Positions 1-8,876 of a stretch of 64,000 nucleotides of DNA are shown here, in pieces. Made by a program: the position numbers and the translations under genes. The stretch spans positions 8,817,508 to 8,881,507 of the forward strand of contig NZ_KB913037.1 in assembly GCF_000384295.1 (NCBI RefSeq), written 5' to 3'. Within the stretch, counting starts at the first letter, position 1. Each line of letters begins with the position of its first letter. The stretch comes from Amycolatopsis balhimycina FH 1894. Its GTDB lineage: Bacteria; Actinomycetota; Actinomycetes; Mycobacteriales; Pseudonocardiaceae. The notes under the pieces are model-generated. The model ran no database searches. It was given only the letters and a program-made list of their open reading frames with translations, and was not told the origin of the DNA.

Positions 1-2
1 CC

Positions 3-299
3 GCCCTGCACGTCCTCGGCGACCCCGCCGCCGCGCTGCAACACGCCCGCAGCGCCGGGCCGCTGACCGGCACCAGTACCGAACGCCAAGGCCGCTACCT
101 CGTCGACCTCGCCCTCGCCCACCATGCGCTTGGCCGGCCCGGACCTGCGTACAACGCCTTGCGCGAAGCAGAACTCCGTGCACCCGGCGAAGTCCACACC
201 CGCGCCACCGCCCGCAACCTCATCCACGACTTGCGCGCCCACCGCGGGGCGAATCTTCCCGGCATCGACCAGCTCGCCGCCCGCGCACACGTGGCTTAG
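3..299 (+). CDS. C-terminus of XRE-TPR type transcriptional regulator (partial, 5' end outside window)
   Basis: The reading frame is open from the left edge and stops at TAG 297-299, giving 98 residues. The text (ERQGRYLVDLALAHHALG, then AYNALREAELRAPGEVHTRA) is the C-terminal tetratricopeptide-like tail of the actinobacterial HTH regulators that carry an N-terminal XRE domain and a long helical sensor region. The intact regulator at 7272-8678 has the same tail architecture (ERRARAYVDGARAWNAHGN), so the two are same-family paralogues flanking the accessory block between them. The DNA-binding domain is outside the window, so target and ligand cannot be inferred. Confidence 0.7.
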   Translation, partial: ALHVLGDPAAALQHARSAGPLTGTSTERQGRYLVDLALAHHALGRPGPAYNALREAELRAPGEVHTRATARNLIHDLRAHRGANLPGIDQLAARAHVA

Positions 300-397
300 C
301 GGGCTCGTCGAGGCGTGCCCTGCTCCCTCGCCGGCACGTCTCGGAGGTCGCCCAACGCGAACCCCGACCCGGCTGGGCTGCGCGAGCGCGTGACCCG

Positions 398-700
398 GTG
401 CTGAGCCGGATCGAGAAGCTGCTGGTTCGGGATCGGCCTGCAGAACGAAAACCACGAAGTGTGGGTCGCCACCTGGCGCGAGCTGATCTGCCAGGCCGAG
501 TGAGGACTCGACTTCTACAAGGATCAGTTACAGTACGACATCAGCCAAGCGGCTGCTGTCGAGCGAGTGCGGAGCCTGCATTCCGAATCCCCTGCCGCCC
601 GAATTGGTTGAGGACCAGGAGATCGCGGGAATACTCTGCTCTCGAAGTCAGAGAGAATTATCCTCCGTCCGCATGCGTCCGGCAGCGTTACTCGTCAATC
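398..700 (+). pseudogene. Decayed gene remnant, C-terminal tail of an unidentified large protein
   Basis: Read across frames, the segment gives NENHEVWVATWRELICQAE, an in-frame TGA at 500-502, then LDFYKDQLQYDISQAAAVERV and HSES followed, after a one-base insertion in a C run near 591, by LPPELVEDQEIAGI. The continuous protein-like text interrupted by one stop and one frameshift indicates a dead gene. It resembles the conserved C-terminal tail of large hypothetical ATPase-type proteins of actinomycetes, but I cannot name the family with certainty. The start is lost and no RBS is seen. Confidence 0.4.
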
Positions 701-940
701 TTCTCGAACAGTGACTGCATCCGAACCGGCGCTTGTTCGCCTGAGCGCGACGTCGCGGAGAGGACGAAGGGGCGGCAGTGTCGGCTTCTGGCGCGTCAGC
801 AAAGTTCTGCTCGCCAACGTTCCGTCCGTCGTCGTTTCAGGGGCGGACGGACTTGGGTGCTCAGAAGGAATGCCGCCTCATGCAAGCTATACTTCATCGG
901 CTGACACGGTCAGGTGTCGCTGAGGACCTGAAGGAATGCG
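701..940. other. Non-coding leader upstream of the TIGR02391 gene
   Basis: No convincing gene is visible. The overlapping open frames have poor third-position GC bias. An imperfect inverted repeat around CGTCCG and CGGACGG (about 825-852) lies here, and a GAAGGA ribosome-binding site sits at about 930-935 just before the ATG at 941. Confidence 0.4.
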
Positions 941-2071
941 ATGACGGTGAAACGTTGGGATAACATCGAGATTTTGCAAGCGATTGATCGTCATCAGGAG
1001 CGCGCGTGCGGCGCGGCCGTGTACGCGGTCAGCGGCCTCCAACTTATGGAGGAACTTGCGGGAGCGCTGGTTGCTGACGAATGGCTGTGGAGGGGCTTCA
1101 TTCAGGAAGTTCAAATCGCACGTGACGCTGGTCTCCTGACTTTCGACCTCGTGGCACCTGGTGGTGCCGGAGCTCCATCGGCGGTCGCGGAGCCGCATTA
1201 CTACCTCCAGTTGATTCGCAATTTCGCTCTGACCGTGGCCGGGCAAGATAGGGCTCGTGGGCGCCAGGTCGTCCATGATCTGTCAGATCCGGCTGAAGAT
1301 GACGGTCGGCCTATCAGCAAGCTGATCCTTGGACGTATAGCTGCGGCCATCAGGGCGGAGTACAGTCCTGAACAAATCGCGATTTTCCTCCGTGAATCAA
1401 ATCTAATACCGGATCGAATCTCGCTCCCTGATAACGTCAACCACGGCGATCCCATGGAGGTTTTCGCGTGCCTGGAACAACAACTTGGGTCTGAGGGGCG
1501 ACGTGTCCTGCGCGGTTTCCTGGGGAGGTGGGTTGAAGGTGGCCTGCTCTCTGGTCCGACGAGGGAATTGAGGGTGGCACTTGTTGAGCAACTCGGTCGA
1601 CAAGGCTGGTTTGTTCGAGACGGACGCCTTGTTGTCGATAAGCCAACAAGTGGGCTCATGGCAAGCTCGCCCATGTTGCGAGATGCACGAATTGCTGCCT
1701 TGCATCCCGAGATTGGGTCGGTCGCAGAGCAGTATGTCCTCGATGGTTATCATGCGGGTGCAGTCTTTGAGGCGATGAAGGCAGTCAGTAATCGTGTCAA
1801 GAAGATGGCATCCATCGACGAGGATGGCCAACGGCTAATGGGGCAGGTCTTCGCGGACAAGGGACCGCGCATCGCGTTAGCTGATCTGACAACTGAGACT
1901 GGGCGAAACATCCAGAGTGGTTATCGATTCATGTTTATGGGTGGTATGCAAGCGCTACGGAACCCGGGGGCCCATGAGCAGCACTTAGAAATGGATGAGA
2001 ATGAGGCATTTGACCAACTTGCTTTCGCAAGCCTACTAATGCGCAGATTGGATTCCTCCTCCGTTTTGTGA
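941..2071 (+). CDS. TIGR02391 (Hypoth_Ymh) family protein
   Basis: 376 residues. The C-terminal ~130 residues carry the signature of the TIGR02391/Hypoth_Ymh family: HPEIGSVAEQYVLDGYHAGAVFEAMK, then ADLTTETGRNIQ and a GMQALRNPGAHE motif. Family members are usually annotated as hypothetical and turn up repeatedly beside restriction-modification and other defence genes; the biochemical role is not established. The N-terminal ~230 residues are helical and unassigned. The start is chosen from GAAGGA seven bases before ATG 941. GC content is visibly lower than in the 7-36 kb region, consistent with acquired DNA. It converges with the helicase operon whose last gene ends at 2207. Confidence 0.75.
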   Translation: MTVKRWDNIEILQAIDRHQERACGAAVYAVSGLQLMEELAGALVADEWLWRGFIQEVQIARDAGLLTFDLVAPGGAGAPSAVAEPHYYLQLIRNFALTVAGQDRARGRQVVHDLSDPAEDDGRPISKLILGRIAAAIRAEYSPEQIAIFLRESNLIPDRISLPDNVNHGDPMEVFACLEQQLGSEGRRVLRGFLGRWVEGGLLSGPTRELRVALVEQLGRQGWFVRDGRLVVDKPTSGLMASSPMLRDARIAALHPEIGSVAEQYVLDGYHAGAVFEAMKAVSNRVKKMASIDEDGQRLMGQVFADKGPRIALADLTTETGRNIQSGYRFMFMGGMQALRNPGAHEQHLEMDENEAFDQLAFASLLMRRLDSSSVL

Positions 2072-2206
2072 TGCCGACGTGCGAGCATCATCGCTGGCTC
2101 CACTCGAGGTGCTGTCTGGCCTTTGAATGCTCGGCTTTTCGACGTTGTCGTGTGTAGATGTCGATCGGCGATTAGGTTGCCGGGTTGCCTGAGGGGCAGT
2201 TTGTTG

Positions 2207-4366
2207 TTAGGTCGTGCGCGCTGTGCGGACATGCTCAATTGTCTGCCGATATATCGGCCAGCCATTTTCGAGCCCTTCAGACCAGTTCCACTCGTATCGA
2301 TTGGCGCGGAACTCTATCGGCGTGGGAGCCCGGCCAAGCGCTTCTGAAACCTGTACATAGTAGACGCTGGCCGCAGCAAGTCTCGCCAACTGGTGAAAGC
2401 GGTCAGCTGCGTCAGGATCTGTGATTCGAAGCTGTTCGTCATGAGGCCTCCCGCCCAGCTGCTTGTAGACCGCATTGACGAACTCGTGTGCTCCGACCGG
2501 AAGGAGATCGATGCGGCGGGTCGTCTCCGGGGCTTTCTCTCCGAGTGCGGTGTAGAGCTTGGCAAGATCACCGTTGAACCATCGATTTGCCGCTGTGGCG
2601 GCGAATCGCGCGAACTGACGAAAGGTTGGGGGCTTTCCTTTGGCTGCGATAAAGCGATGCAGTTCGCGTGCGACACCGCTTAGTTCATGGTTCCATCGGT
2701 GGTCCAAGTATTCCTGGAAATATCGACGAGTCCAGCCCACGCGATGGTGCGAGATTATGTCACGCAGGATGTCGAATCCTTCGCGACGCTGACCTCCGCC
2801 GCTGACTCTCACCCCCATGCGCCCACCTGCAGTTTCGATCTCATGGATGTGTGTCTCGAGGTCTTGTGGCGGCCCGAGTCGCAGCTCGGCGCGCTGCAGC
2901 TCGTCGAAGAGTGTGGGATGGATCGGCGTGTTGGCTTCAGTCAGCGCTGCTAACTGCGGAGCGTGGTATTCGCGTAAACTCGACAGGTTAGTGCGCGAAT
3001 AGGGGCCTTCGCATACATACCAGGCTGTAAGAGCAATGCCGTGCCACACGGTGACAGCCGGCCCAAGACTCTCGGCCATAAGCTTGTGCGGGTAGGGCTC
3101 GCTGACTACTGTCTGCGGCCAGCGGGGTAGGATGACGCCGTCCCAGAGTCGATTAACTTCAGTCACTAAGTTCGGAGGCAGGAGTTGATTGTAAAGCTGT
3201 TGCCTGGGGAGATGTTGTCCTTCGCCAATGAAATACGGCCCGTCTTCGACCAGTCCCCACAGTGGTCCCATGCTGATTGTCTGTCGTGCGTGTATTGCAT
3301 CGAATTCGGCCCACCAGTGGGACAGGGCGGCGACACGTTGCTCGACTGGAGATACCGGGGTGGCTTCTCCCATGAACGCGGCCAGCATCGCGTTTACGTC
3401 ATCTGCGGGAATTCCACGCTCAGCCGCGACTGATGCGGCCTTGGATCCTTTGACGTACAGCTTAGGTGAGGGGAGTGCAGCAATGACTTCTTCGTTTGGA
3501 TTGGGCTTCAATTGGAGGTAGTCGAGGAAAACAAGCCAATCGCCGCCAAAGTACGCTGCGAGTACTGGCTGCAAAGATTTGACGAGCACTTGCCGGGCCA
3601 AGGGTGTGCCGCGGCGGGCCTTCTTCATTGTCGCTTCTATCAACAGTCGCATGCGGTCGGCCCGAAAACGGCTCGCGAGCTGCAGCGGGTCGTGGCGACT
3701 GATCGCGTCGAGAAGCGACAAACGCGCGTGTACTTGACCAGATCGGTCGAGGTTGCTCCAGTTGCATTGGTAGGCGAATGTCGAGATGGCCGGTCCGATG
3801 TCGATTCCGAGGCGCCTGTATGAATTGAATATTTCGGCCCATCGCTCTTTCTGTTCGTCGCCCGTCTTTGTGGAGCCGTGTGCACGTTCATTGATCGGCG
3901 CCAGCAATGCGTCGAAGAGTGGGATCAACAACGACCAGGTGACCAGCGCGTCCGAACTCTCGGAGAGGCGCGTGCGAGCGACGTCTTCATGGGCGAGCGT
4001 CATCGCATGCCATGGGTGTTGGCGGATGTGCGCGGCGAGGTTAACGCTCGTGGCTTTCAGCGACAGGGTGTCCGGTAGGAACCACGCGCCGCGTGCTCGC
4101 TGGTCAGCCAGCGCGAAGGTTCGGTCAACAAAGCCGCGGTCGCTGACTGCGGTTGCCAGCGCGATGCGGTCACTGTTCTTGGTCCCCCGAGTTCCCTGGG
4201 AGATGCTGATCAGCGTGCGGCCAGATAGCGCTGTTTCGATGAAGCTCGCAGCAAGACGGTCAAGTTCAGCGAACTGACCCCCCGCGTGGCTGTTCTCACC
4301 CTCAAGAAGGAGGAACTGCTCGGGAGTTGAGCCGACTAAGGCGGCGGGGAACTCGGCGTCAGCCAT
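2207..4366 (-). CDS. Large uncharacterised protein, third gene of a coupled helicase operon
   Basis: 719 residues from ATG at 4366. That start overlaps the helicase stop by eight bases (ATGGCTGA), so translational coupling is likely; an earlier in-frame ATG at 4501 would overlap the helicase by 143 bp and is less likely. I recognise no domain. The protein is soluble and largely helical, with no signal peptide or membrane segment. The last ~150 residues are rich in Trp/Tyr/Arg (RWFNGDLAKLYTALGEKAP, NRYEWNWSEGLENGWPIY), which could be a nucleic-acid-binding tail, but this is a guess. Its position directly behind a nuclease-helicase fusion suggests it is the effector or specificity partner of that enzyme. 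Confidence 0.75.
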   Translation of the reverse strand: MADAEFPAALVGSTPEQFLLLEGENSHAGGQFAELDRLAASFIETALSGRTLISISQGTRGTKNSDRIALATAVSDRGFVDRTFALADQRARGAWFLPDTLSLKATSVNLAAHIRQHPWHAMTLAHEDVARTRLSESSDALVTWSLLIPLFDALLAPINERAHGSTKTGDEQKERWAEIFNSYRRLGIDIGPAISTFAYQCNWSNLDRSGQVHARLSLLDAISRHDPLQLASRFRADRMRLLIEATMKKARRGTPLARQVLVKSLQPVLAAYFGGDWLVFLDYLQLKPNPNEEVIAALPSPKLYVKGSKAASVAAERGIPADDVNAMLAAFMGEATPVSPVEQRVAALSHWWAEFDAIHARQTISMGPLWGLVEDGPYFIGEGQHLPRQQLYNQLLPPNLVTEVNRLWDGVILPRWPQTVVSEPYPHKLMAESLGPAVTVWHGIALTAWYVCEGPYSRTNLSSLREYHAPQLAALTEANTPIHPTLFDELQRAELRLGPPQDLETHIHEIETAGGRMGVRVSGGGQRREGFDILRDIISHHRVGWTRRYFQEYLDHRWNHELSGVARELHRFIAAKGKPPTFRQFARFAATAANRWFNGDLAKLYTALGEKAPETTRRIDLLPVGAHEFVNAVYKQLGGRPHDEQLRITDPDAADRFHQLARLAAASVYYVQVSEALGRAPTPIEFRANRYEWNWSEGLENGWPIYRQTIEHVRTARTT

Positions 4367-6401
4367 GGGTGCTCCGGACAACTGCGACGAAGTCATCGAA
4401 CGAACGAGGGTTGGGCGTAGTTGCCGCATAGGCTGCATACTTTTGCGCCAGTGCGTTGAGTTCTCGTTCCTCGCGGCGTGCCTCGACCCGATCGATGCCA
4501 TGCAGTAGCTGCTGGTGACTGTCGCCGTACTCGGCCAGGACTACCGCATCGGGGACGTGTACGCCACCCCGTCCGCCGTCGGTTCTGTCCGGTACAGGCG
4601 GATCACCGAAGGCGTCGTCATCGGCGGGATGAGGATCCATGTCGTTCTCGACACGAAGGGTCTCCAGGTGGTCGTCGAGCCCAAGCTCCCCGTGATAGAT
4701 CAGGTCGAGATGTTGCTGTTGACTTGCCGTGAGCTGTGGATGATGGATGATTCGGATGCCGCGGCCTACGAACTGGTAGAACTCACCGAAGCTGCCGTAG
4801 GGACGCATCGGAACGACGATGCTGATCGCGGGCAGGTCGTAACCTTGGCCGAGCATCTTGAGTTGGACGATAGCTTGGAGGCTGCCTGATTCGTGTTCGA
4901 ATCGCGTTCGCGTGGCTGCGATTGCCGCATCGCCCATCGAGTGGTGCAAGGAGGCGCAGGCAATACCGTGGCTGTTGGCGATTCGTGAGATCTGTTCTGC
5001 GTGGCGCTGTCCAAGAGCTGAGAACAGCACTCGGGGTCGTACTGGCGAAAGTCTGTGTGTCTGGAGAGCAAGGCATTGTCGGACTATCTGCATGACATGG
5101 TTGATGGGTTCCTCGGACGTGGCCGTGATGCGAGCGAGCCTGCTCTCGTCTTCCATGACGCTGAGCAGTGCTTCTTTGCCGACGATGTCCTCGCGTTTGC
5201 CGTTCGGCCACAAGATCTCGTAGCGAGTTTGTTCCACCTGCGGTGTAAACCTGTGTGCGCGCAGGTGTTTGGCGTGCCCATCTGCGACGGAATCAATAAG
5301 CCTGTATCGATAGACCACGTCGGCGGAGATCTTTTTTCCGTCGGCTCTGCTGAAGCAGGCGGACATCAGAAGCCGTCGAGCTTTCGGGAAATGTGTGAGT
5401 AGTCGTTGGTATGTGTGTGCTGCCGCCATGTGAGCCTCGTCGATGACGATGAGGTCGATATCGTCGGGACGAAGTTTCTCCAACAGGTCTTCGCGGTCGC
5501 TGGCAGCGTTGATCGAGTGGAAGTTGGTGACGATCACTTCTGCATCGAGCAGCGCCTCTCTGGTCACTGATCGGATCGAGCCCTCGCTACTGTCGAGGAT
5601 CTTTGTCTTCGGGGCGCGGCAACCTGGAATGAGTGCGCCTCCGCGGAGGGTGTACAGGACGTTGCCGGCTGTTCCGGGATCCAGCGCCGTGGCAAACGTG
5701 CCCCGAATGACTCGACCTGGTGTGATGACCAGTGATCGTGTACGGGCGAAAGCCAGGGCGGAAGCCACTCCCAACGCGGTCTTGCCGGCACCGACCGACA
5801 TTACGCACGCGGCGTTGAGGCCGCCGCGGCGATAGTAGTTTGCTAGAGCCACCATTGCTTCGCGCTGACAGTCGCGCAGTGGGCGCATGTCAAACCGCTT
5901 CCGGACGGATTCAAAGTAGCTGACCTGAGCGCTGGGCCTGCGTGATGCCGGGGTGGCCAGCCACAGTGCGTTGCCGTCCATATCGTCTGGCACCGGAACG
6001 ATCGGATCCTTGACAACATACGCGGCGAGCGCAGAGTCGCTACGGAGAACCGCCTGTAGCTGGGATACGCACCGAGCTGTGTGACTGCGAATCGCGTCGT
6101 AGGAGAAACGAAGGACAGTGTAGCCCAGCCCGGTCAAGTCATTCTGTCGAATCCGGTCATATACGAACGCCTTCTTGTCGCTGTGGAACTCGTAGCCGTC
6201 GAGTTCCACGGCGACGCGTCTCGTGGCTCCCTGTAAGAGGAAGTCCAAACGATACTGATGATCTTCGACATTCACTTTATGCTGCGGAACAATGTGTCGA
6301 GCGATGTCCCGCGTTGCAGCTGAGGCCAACACCCATCGAACAAAGGCGTCCTCAAGAAAGGATTGACCAGCGACCAGATCGACGAGCCTCGAGTTATTCA
6401 C
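4359..6401 (-). CDS. DUF559/Vsr-like nuclease fused to SF2 DEAH helicase
   Basis: 680 residues from GTG at 6401, whose GTGA overlaps the stop of the upstream gene; a longer frame begins at 6485 but would overlap by 88 bp. Residues ~40-105 look like a DUF559/Vsr-type PD-(D/E)XK endonuclease (YRLDFLLQGATRRVAVELDG, with Asp53 and Glu66 as candidate metal ligands). Residues ~170-560 are a superfamily-2 helicase: Walker A VGAGKT at ~203-208, DEAH at 321-324, and motif VI QFVGRGIR at ~543-550. The usual TATPxRxDG motif is replaced by SACFSRADG at ~347-355, which is unusual. The last ~110 residues are unassigned. The architecture fits a DNA-targeting defence enzyme; no known named system is matched with confidence. 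Confidence 0.85.
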   Translation of the reverse strand: MNNSRLVDLVAGQSFLEDAFVRWVLASAATRDIARHIVPQHKVNVEDHQYRLDFLLQGATRRVAVELDGYEFHSDKKAFVYDRIRQNDLTGLGYTVLRFSYDAIRSHTARCVSQLQAVLRSDSALAAYVVKDPIVPVPDDMDGNALWLATPASRRPSAQVSYFESVRKRFDMRPLRDCQREAMVALANYYRRGGLNAACVMSVGAGKTALGVASALAFARTRSLVITPGRVIRGTFATALDPGTAGNVLYTLRGGALIPGCRAPKTKILDSSEGSIRSVTREALLDAEVIVTNFHSINAASDREDLLEKLRPDDIDLIVIDEAHMAAAHTYQRLLTHFPKARRLLMSACFSRADGKKISADVVYRYRLIDSVADGHAKHLRAHRFTPQVEQTRYEILWPNGKREDIVGKEALLSVMEDESRLARITATSEEPINHVMQIVRQCLALQTHRLSPVRPRVLFSALGQRHAEQISRIANSHGIACASLHHSMGDAAIAATRTRFEHESGSLQAIVQLKMLGQGYDLPAISIVVPMRPYGSFGEFYQFVGRGIRIIHHPQLTASQQQHLDLIYHGELGLDDHLETLRVENDMDPHPADDDAFGDPPVPDRTDGGRGGVHVPDAVVLAEYGDSHQQLLHGIDRVEARREERELNALAQKYAAYAATTPNPRSFDDFVAVVRSTHG

Positions 6402-6988
6402 AGGCGTTCCCGGTCGAGTGAGTCGATCTTGCTTGCGAGACCGTCGCTGCAGTACTGCTCCCCGAATCGTTCGACCCGTCGACACAAGGCCATAGCCTCG
6501 CGAAAAGCACCCTCTCGCTCGAGCAGTACCAGCAACCTCTCCATCGTGACGATGCGCAGGAACCCTCGTGAAGGGTTCGCGGCATCGATCATCGCGGCCT
6601 CCGGGACCGCCTCGATCAATGCAAGATCAACGTAACTGAAGACCTCGACGAATTGAAGTCCGTCGGGCTGATCCCGACGCCACGACCACAGTGTCTGCAC
6701 GGCTCCTTGAAGCAAGAAGTGGTAGTCGGAAGGTGTTCCCGGGATCTCAAGACCCTCCCAGACCCACTGCGCCAGCCCCTCCACGTCGTCGGGTGCCGCA
6801 TCAGTGAATGCGCGTTGATGTGCGGGAGATGCCGAGGTGGTGCCGTCGGGGTGAGGCCACATCAAGGTGCCGGCGTATCCCGAGGTCGGACGGACGTTCG
6901 CCTCGGGGAGACGGGCACGGTCAACGCCCGGACTTCCCTGGAACTGAATCCGAGGCACATCGGCCAAACGCGCGTACCACCCAGCCAT
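6398..6988 (-). CDS. Uncharacterised protein, first gene of the helicase operon
   Basis: 196 residues from ATG 6988; GAGGGG lies eight bases upstream, so this ATG is preferred over the GTG at 6994. It ends in TGA whose GTGA overlap starts the helicase gene. The sequence is soluble with no signal peptide. The central and C-terminal part reads as helical repeats (RGFLRIVTMERLLVLLEREG, EAMALCRRVERFGEQYC). I do not recognise the family. As promoter-proximal gene of a tightly coupled three-gene unit it may be a regulatory or sensor subunit; this is inferred from position only. Confidence 0.7.
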   Translation of the reverse strand: MAGWYARLADVPRIQFQGSPGVDRARLPEANVRPTSGYAGTLMWPHPDGTTSASPAHQRAFTDAAPDDVEGLAQWVWEGLEIPGTPSDYHFLLQGAVQTLWSWRRDQPDGLQFVEVFSYVDLALIEAVPEAAMIDAANPSRGFLRIVTMERLLVLLEREGAFREAMALCRRVERFGEQYCSDGLASKIDSLDRERL

Positions 6989-6999
6989 CTGCACTACCC

Positions 7000-7271
7000 C
7001 TCGTCGCTCTAGGCGGGGCTCAACGTTACATGAGACGCCCGATCTCGAAGCTTGCGAGCGGCTGGGCTGCTATGACGATCGCCCGAGCTGTCGGCCCGGA
7101 TGTGGGGGATTGCGGTGGGTGCTCTCGCCGCCCGCTTCGCCTATCCCGAGCCCGCGGTGTCCTCTGCGATCGAGGAGCTCGAGGCCGATTTGCGAACTGT
7201 CAAACCGCAACACGCAACCTCAGGCTGTCGCTCAGGGTGTCTGATGAGGGATGATCGGTGAGGGGGTTGCG
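7000..7271 (+). other. Intergenic region with a short coding-like fragment
   Basis: One plus-strand frame at about 7104-7256 reads LAARFAYPEPAVSSAIEELEADL with strong GC3 bias and stops at TGA just before the XRE gene, but it has no start codon or RBS. It could be the tail of a lost gene. Otherwise the region holds the divergent promoters of the helicase operon and the XRE regulator. Confidence 0.3.
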
Positions 7272-8678
7272 ATGGACGCTCTGCACCCGTTCTGGACGTC
7301 GCCCGAGGTCTTACGCGCCGCCGCCGAAGGCCGCTACGGCATGCTGGCCCGAGCCGTACGGGAGGCTCGGCACTGGACGTTGGCGCAGGTCGCCGTCCCA
7401 TGCCACCTGTCGGTGAGCACCCTCTCCCGGATGGAAACCGGTCAGCGCACGCTCAGCGACGTCCACTACCTGCGCACCCTGTCCGAGGTCCTCGCGATCC
7501 CGCCGCACCTGTTCGGACTGGCCCCGGTCGTGACCGGCGCGGCAGAAGAGCACGACCGTGCCCGGACCGTTACTGTCCGCGCAACGAGCTCGGGCAGCGG
7601 ACAGGGCGGTGACGAGGCAATGCGGCGACGACAGGTTCTCGCAGGACTGGCCGGCTTCACGATCGCCGGCGTTCTGCCCGGCACGGCCCGCGCAGCATCC
7701 AGCGAGGAATCGCTGGAAGCACTGCTGCTCACGAAGTCACAGCTGCCCGCGACGCCCGTGCCTCTGATGACCCTCCACCACGCGCTGGGCCAGGCGCAGC
7801 ACGCCTTCGAGCGGTGCGAGTACAGCGAACTCACCAGCGCGCTGCCCCGGCTGATCGCCGCCGCTCACGCCAGCCGCGACTCCGCCGCCGGCCAGCTGCG
7901 GGAGCGGATGTCCGCGGCCTTGGCCCGCGCCTACCTGCTCGGCTCGGAACTGGCCACCAAACGGCACCGCGACACCGTCGCGCGTGTCGCCGCCGACCGG
8001 TCCCACGCGGCCGCCGAAGCCAGCGGGGACCCGCTCACGATCGCGGCCAGCTCACGCGCGATCGCCATCTCGATGCGCCGCCACGCCCTCGACGCGCCGG
8101 AGCGGATCGACCGCGAGGCCGGGCTGAACGGCGCGATCACCATGCTTACCAAGACCGCGCTCGACCTCGAAGCCGACCACGGCGACCCGCGGGCGCCGCT
8201 GCTGGCGACCTACGGATCGCTGCTGTGTACGGCCAGCTACGCCGCTGCCCAGAACGGCAACACCGCCCAGGCCATCGGGCTCATCGAGGAAGCCGAGCAC
8301 GCCGCCCGCCGGCTGCCCGGAACCGCCACCGCCGGGGGCGGCAGCGCCCAGTTCAGCGAGACGACCGTCGCGGTCTACCGCATCGGCATTCACACCGCTC
8401 TCGGCGACACCGCGACGGCCCTCAGCTACTTCGACTCCGTGGAGCCCGGCCAACTGCCCACCGCCGAACGCCGGGCACGCGCCTACGTCGACGGCGCACG
8501 AGCGTGGAACGCCCACGGCAACCTCGACCAGGCCACCAGCGCGCTGAACCGGGCCTTCACCTGCGCGCCGCAGGAACTTCAGCGGCCGTCAGTCCGGGAC
8601 CTGATCACCGTCATGCTCGATACCCCCGGCCGGACCCCGGCAACGCTTCCCGCGCTGGCGACCCACGCCGGAGTCTGA
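7272..8678 (+). CDS. XRE-family regulator with helical (TPR-like) sensor region
   Basis: 468 residues from ATG 7272, preceded by GAGGGGG five bases upstream. An N-terminal helix-turn-helix (TLAQVAVPCHLSVSTLSRME, about residues 35-55) is followed by a Tat-like stretch (MRRRQVLAGLAGFTIAGVL, about 117-135) and then ~330 residues of Ala-rich helical repeats. This is the common actinomycete layout of an XRE domain with a TPR-like C-terminal region, thought to respond to a ligand or peptide. The embedded RRRQVLAGLAGF segment looks like a twin-arginine signal but lies internally; such segments are common in this family. Target genes are not evident. Confidence 0.8.
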   Translation: MDALHPFWTSPEVLRAAAEGRYGMLARAVREARHWTLAQVAVPCHLSVSTLSRMETGQRTLSDVHYLRTLSEVLAIPPHLFGLAPVVTGAAEEHDRARTVTVRATSSGSGQGGDEAMRRRQVLAGLAGFTIAGVLPGTARAASSEESLEALLLTKSQLPATPVPLMTLHHALGQAQHAFERCEYSELTSALPRLIAAAHASRDSAAGQLRERMSAALARAYLLGSELATKRHRDTVARVAADRSHAAAEASGDPLTIAASSRAIAISMRRHALDAPERIDREAGLNGAITMLTKTALDLEADHGDPRAPLLATYGSLLCTASYAAAQNGNTAQAIGLIEEAEHAARRLPGTATAGGGSAQFSETTVAVYRIGIHTALGDTATALSYFDSVEPGQLPTAERRARAYVDGARAWNAHGNLDQATSALNRAFTCAPQELQRPSVRDLITVMLDTPGRTPATLPALATHAGV

Positions 8679-8704
8679 CCGCGCCGCAGGTGTTCTCCAG
8701 ATTT

Positions 8705-8724
8705 CGTTGTCTCATGAGACAACG
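8705..8724. repeat. Perfect 20-bp palindrome (operator candidate)
   Basis: The half-site CGTTGTCTCA is followed immediately by its exact reverse complement. It lies 27 bp after the XRE stop codon. A related GTGAGACATTG half-site recurs near 8791. No flanking gene begins here now; the downstream sequence is a dead copper-ATPase, so this may be a relict operator, or a recombination or insertion target. Confidence 0.4.
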
Positions 8725-8876
8725 GCTTTGTGGCGCTGCGGCTGCTCACGGCGCGGGCCTCACGATCGTCAGAGGCCCCAGACGCTCGGATCGTGAGACA
8801 TTGAGCCGGTGACCGGCGCCGTAAAAGACCACCCATTTGGCCATGTTTCGGAGCGCTACGACTTGATCAGGGAGTA

